From Xestospongia bergquistia (Eukaryota > Porifera > Demospongiae > Haplosclerida > Petrosiidae), in NCBI GenBank assembly GCA_963965975.1, contig OZ014413.1:11266601-11330600 (forward strand): a stretch of DNA of 64,000 bases, written 5' to 3'. Below are positions 59,268 to 64,000 of this stretch, piece after piece. The first letter of the stretch is position 1. The number at the start of each line of letters is the position of its first letter. The translations under genes and the position numbers were made by a program. The notes below the pieces were generated by a model. That model did no database searches and was not told the origin of the DNA. It saw only the letters and a list, made by a program, of their open reading frames with translations.

Positions 59268-62200
59268 ATGCCTCGTACCAGGAAACCTAAAGGACAAGTC
59301 TTGTCATCCCACGATGAGTCAGTCAACGATGAAGATGGTATTGATGATGAGATAGTCCAACAGTTGCTGGCCTCCATTCATCGTATTAAAGGACAGAAAC
59401 AACGTCCTGGGGAGGAGAGAATATGTACTACAATGACTAACAAATTTGGTGTGTCACCTGAAGTGTCGTTAAAACAATTAGAGAAAGCCGTCGCAGCTGG
59501 ACGCATTGTTAAATTAATTAATAAAGGGATGCCCTCCTATCGAGACCCAGCTACCATTGCCCAATCAAGGGGTCCAGCCAATGCTGCTGATATTCATCGA
59601 ATGATTAAAAAATCAATTTTGTTGCTAAATTTAGGGGGTTGTACCTTACGTGAAATTGAAGACAAGATATGTGTTGATTATGGACTCATTCAGACACCAG
59701 AACTTAATGAGCAGGTCAAATCAACTGTGAGTCGTATGATTGAGAAAGGAGATCTTGAACGTCAAGGCCGTTTATTAAAGGTTGCTGTTAAACAAATTGA
59801 CAGTTTTCCTTCTCCTAAAGTAAAGCCCAGTGCTGTTTGTAGCTTTTGTCTCGGGACTGAAGAATTGAATCGCGATAAACGACCAGAGGAATTAATTTCT
59901 TGTCATGAATGTGGTAACAGTGGTCATCCATCTTGTCTTCAATATTCTAAGGAGTTAGTACAGTTTATCAAAGCTGAGCCTTGGTTGTGTTTAGAGTGTA
60001 AAAAATGTATTAATTGTGGGATGTCTGCTAATGCTGATGACCTCTTGATATGTGATGCTTGTGATAAAGGATTTCACATGGAATGTTTGGACCCTCCTCT
60101 CTCTACCCTTCCTGAGGGACGGTGGATCTGTCCTATATGTGTACCCCCTCCCAATCGTCGAAGAGGTCCCATGCGACCGCAGCTACCGTCATGTGAGGCA
60201 CCAATATTACCACGTAAAAAAGGACGACAATCTTTTTATTCAAGATATGGTGACTATATCAATGATTTTGAGATTTGCACTCCAATATCTAGAAAGAGAC
60301 GTAAAAAGGCTCATTCTGAAACTGAGGAGACTGAGACTAATGATCGCAGTTCTACTGAATCACAAATACCCCTCCCTCCAGGAGTAACAGAGAGTGATCT
60401 AGCATTGTTCAAAAAAGCACAAGAAAGAGCACTACAGGCAATGTCGAGTTCTTTAATACCACTTAACCAGTATGATGCTAACACACGCCTTCCAAGTAAA
60501 ATAGAGTTTGGTAAGTATGAAATTGATACCTGGTATTCTTCACCCTACCCTCAAGAATATGCTACTCTCCAAAAACTGTTTATTTGTGAGTTTTGTCTTC
60601 AATATGTGAAGAGTCGTAGTTTACTGAAAAGACATAGAGCAAAGTGTACTTGGTTCCACCCACCTGCTAACGAGATTTATCGTAAAGGTGACCTGTCGAT
60701 ATTTGAGGTTGATGGACAAGTCGGCAAAATTTATTGTCAAAACTTGTGTCTTTTAGCCAAACTATTTCTTGACCATAAAACCTTGTACTACGATGTTGAA
60801 CCTTTCCTGTTTTATGTTTTAACAAAAAATGATGTAAAAGGTTGTCATTTTGTGGGGTATTTCTCAAAAGAGAAATCTTGTCAACAAAAATACAATGTAT
60901 CATGTATTATGACAATGCCTCAATACCAGAGACAAGGATTTGGTCGGTTTCTTATTGATTTTAGTTATCTTTTATCACGAGTGGAAAACCAACCTGGTTC
61001 TCCTGAAAAACCTCTATCAGACTTAGGTCGTATCAGTTACCATAGTTACTGGAAGAGCACCATAATAGAATATCTCTATCACTGTAGAGGTAAGACTGAT
61101 ATAGTGTCATATTTAGCTCCACCCCCTTTATTAGACAGCAAGATAAGTATTCGTGAAATCAGTAATAACACAGGGATGGACCCACATGATATAGCCTCAA
61201 CTCTTCAAATGTTGGATATGTTAAAATTAACTCAAGATGGTAAAGTGGTAATTGTACGAGACAATACATTATTGACTACTCACATTGAAAAGGTAATTAA
61301 TGACTATTCATGATATTAAATGGGTGTGTCCTGAATAGATATCAAGTGGGAAGGTGATACGTATTCCATTAGATCCTGAGGCTCTCCATTGGTCCCCTCT
61401 TGTTAATGCAACTAATGAGACTACAACTGGTATTAATTATTGTCACATAATGACAGGGTTATACTCTTTAATTAATACACATAGGTACAGAAGGTGAGGA
61501 AGATGAAATTGATGTTGATGATGAAGTTAAAGATGAAAATGAAGATAATAAGATAGCAAAGAGAACTCAGTGAGTTCTCTTCCTTCTCACTTCATTAATT
61601 ATGATTAATTATAGGAAATTACCCATCAAAGACTCAACTTCCAGACAACGTAAACGCATAAAAGGACAAACATCCCAGTGGGTGGAGTCACAATTGAAGA
61701 TGCAAAAGGGGCGTGTCACAAGGAAGAAAGCCATGGATTTTGTTGATCCTATCTCGACACGTACCCGTTCTCAAAATACTATTCCAATTGAGAAAGGGAA
61801 TTTCTTTTCAATTGGTATAAACATGTTTGCTCCAGTACGTAAGAAACGATTTAAAACTGACTCCACTTCTAGTGGTGAGGGCATGGGCAAACCACTTGAA
61901 GAACAAAGAAGATTACAACAAAGACCTGAGGATAAAGTCGAGAGTGATTCCGATATTGATGGGGTGTGGTTATCTAATGATAAAGAACCTCAAAGAGCTA
62001 GAACTCCACAGAGCTCTGAGTCAGATAGTGATAGTTCTAGTGAGAGTGAAACTGATAACAGTGGATCATCAACATCTAGTTCTTCCTCAAGTAGCCGAGA
62101 GGGAACTCCTGAGCCGAGAGAACTTAATGAGACTATTGAAGGTAATAGGAGTGCTAGTTTGACTGGTTCTGATACCATGACTGGGAATGAGTCTGGAGAG

Positions 62201-63145
62201 AATGTAGGGCAGATTCCCAAGCTACCAGATGACTATACATCAGATGTTGAGGAATTTGATTCTGGTACTGAGAGTGAAGAGGAGAAACCTGTCATTAATT
62301 CTAATGAGGAAGAAATTGATGTTGACAATGAAGAGATGACATCATTATCAATCAGTATACCACGTATGGAAATCCTACCTATTTCTCATGACAGTCCAAT
62401 TCCTACTTCTATTGACTCTTCCAAGCCTCTTTCCTCATCCTCTTCTCCTCTTCCTAGTAATACGGAGTTACCTCTACCTAATACAACCTCTATTGTTGAG
62501 CCATCAAATGTTATAGATCAAACTACATCAGTAGAACCAACTCAGCCACAGTTGACATCTTCATATTCATCTCCAATAGTTACCATGCCAACCTTGAATC
62601 CATTAGCTCAAGCTACACTTAATCGCTTATCCACATCAACTTCAGTTACCACAACAAGCTCACCAATGACCTCCTCTTTGGTTCCTCCTTATTTACCTCC
62701 CCTCCTCTCTCATTTGTATCAAGTCCCACAACGTCGAGCTGTTACACCTGATCCATCACTAAGTATAGCACAGTCCCTACCACCTAACCAACAAACCACA
62801 CCCCTCCCATTAACTTCTAGCAATAGTCAACCTTCTTTGTCACCTACTCAATTATTACAATATATGCATTTATTACAACAACAACGTCAACTAGCATCTA
62901 TGCCAGTGACATCTAGCACAAACTTTCCTTCATCTTTTCAATTTCCTTATCTACATCCTTATCATGTAGCTTATCGGAACCCCGCCCTTCCTCAATTAAC
63001 TCCATTACCAAGTTCTTTACGTTCAGTTGGTCATCCATGGTCACAGGGAATGATTCCACCTTTTACAACTGGGGGTGTGGTCATGACTTCGACTCAGACG
63101 TCATCTACTCAACCAGAGTTTCAATCACAGCCACCCACATCCTAG
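59268..63145 (+). CDS. KAT6A: KAT6 (MOZ/MORF) histone acetyltransferase
   Basis: The first coding exon (59268-61292) holds all conserved domains without an intron. Winged-helix/H15-like repeats occupy residues 20-180. PHD finger 1 starts near 189 ([19 protein letters not shown]), with PHD finger 2 to about 290 ([20 protein letters not shown]). The C2HC zinc knuckle of the MYST domain lies near 439-462 ([20 protein letters not shown]). The acetyl-CoA core is [19 protein letters not shown], with the catalytic Cys and autoacetylated Lys, and [11 protein letters not shown]. The catalytic Glu follows in [10 protein letters not shown]. Three further exons (from 61339, about 61486 and 61615) encode an acidic stretch, a Ser-rich block and a Pro/Ser/Thr-rich tail ending at 63145. 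KAT6 acetylates H3K9, K14 and K23 in a BRPF/ING5/MEAF6 complex. One sponge gene probably corresponds to both KAT6A and KAT6B. Confidence 0.95.
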
Positions 63146-63394
63146 TTCTAAATATAGTAACATTAGTATTAATGGCCAATACTGCATGTTTCAATTATTT
63201 TATAAACTACTTTTAATGATGTCATCATTACTAAATATAGTAACATGATCTATAGAGCAGGTCAAATTTATGATACAAATCTAAATACATCACATTCTAA
63301 TAATAGAACAACAGTGGCACAAGCAAAATAGTAACATGTTCTATTGTTAGAATATATAGATTGACTCTGCTGTTACTAAAAATAGTAACATGAA

Positions 63395-64000
63395 TCACAT
63401 AATTGTTGAAGTAACTCCACCCATTAGAGTACCTGACGATACTTTGAGTCCAATAATACTTCCTTTGTCTTCACTAGTTTTAACAATTAAATGAACCTGA
63501 CTACCTCGAGTTATCTTTTGTTGTTCATAGGCCAATGCTAGTCTATTCACCACCTCTCGTTCAACCTACAGTGGGTGGAGCTAAAAGTAACAATAATAAC
63601 CCACATCTTACCTCGTGATGTATTGATCGAGCACCATATTTTACATTGTAACCATCAGCTAATATGTCTAGTACTTCTTTGTCCCATGACAGTTTAATGG
63701 AATGACGATCAGCAGCCTGTGTGACCACACCCACTAATTAAAACAGTTCATTGTGTAGTATAACTAACTCTGCATTGCCAGGTTATCAATTCTTGTTCAA
63801 CCAGTTTGTTCAGTTCAGAGCGGGAAAATGGCAGGAAATATACTATATCATTAATTCTACCTAGGAACTCATCTCGATGAAAGTGACGCTGAGAGAGAGA
63901 GAGAGAGAAAGAGAGATATACTTTGACATTGTTAAGGTCTTTAACAATCCACACCTTTAAAATTGGTTCTACAATGTCTTCTTTAAATTCTCGTGATATT
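63395..64000 (-). CDS. CLPB: CLPB (SKD3) mitochondrial disaggregase, C-terminal part only
   Basis: Exons read on the minus strand give [15 protein letters not shown] at the window edge and [20 protein letters not shown]. Next come [40 protein letters not shown] and [20 protein letters not shown]. The last exon (about 63566-63395) ends [20 protein letters not shown] and [11 protein letters not shown] are the D2 small-domain signatures of the HSP100 AAA+ family, and the wording matches CLPB rather than bacterial ClpB. The ATPase core and ankyrin repeats lie beyond base 64000. The gene is convergent with KAT6. The final stop assumes no further intron at CAG|GTACTC near 63433. Confidence 0.88.

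Noticed and set aside
60667..60903. Minus-strand frame inside KAT6
   Set aside because: Antisense shadow of the MYST domain exon.

Overview
The window is animal nuclear DNA. It is AT-rich and gene-dense, with nearly every gene split into many small exons by short GT-AG introns (mostly 45-100 bp). The gene set is metazoan: KAT6/MOZ, INTU, RNF121, NAA15, FANCB-like, SRCR receptor, SUMO, LARS1, WBP4, TMEM144, CLPB. Expanded death-fold genes and the compact layout suggest a demosponge such as Amphimedon queenslandica. That assignment is inference from gene style; no database was searched. Exon joins were read by eye from splice sites and reading frame, so boundaries may be a few bases off.

Layout. 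1-9 kb (minus): two tandem paralogues of a death-domain adaptor. The complete one can be followed in phase through CARD-like modules, an unnamed domain with a SIIVTC core, coiled coil, WW, SH3 and leucine-rich repeats. A UFSP-like protease remnant lies between them. 9.5-32 kb: ordinary housekeeping and signalling genes, namely TMEM144 (-), an ARHGEF10/17-like RhoGEF (+), INTU (-), RNF121 (-), NAA15 (+), FANCB-like (-) and SUMO (-). 32-36.5 kb: a type I membrane receptor (-) divergent from WBP4 (+), plus broken copies of WBP4 and SUMO ends. 36.5-45 kb: a rearranged cluster of glycine-zipper genes and pseudogenes, with a MULE transposase relic, a broken MRPL22 copy and the intact MRPL22 (-). 45.2-47.9 kb: an insertion-like interval between two copies of the LARS1 promoter and first exons, holding gene remnants and a GC-rich, strongly foldable segment that may be a Pol III RNA gene or retroelement part. 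47.9-64 kb: LARS1 (+), an eight-SRCR scavenger receptor (-), KAT6 (+) and the 3' end of CLPB (-).

Several genes sit as close divergent pairs: TMEM144/RhoGEF, RNF121/NAA15, receptor/WBP4, MRPL22/LARS1 and SRCR/KAT6. All are separated by about 110-380 bp, and most of these spacers contain a CACGTG E-box. The least explained parts are the death-fold/WW/SH3/LRR adaptor family, the glycine-zipper cluster and the 47.2-47.6 kb structured segment.
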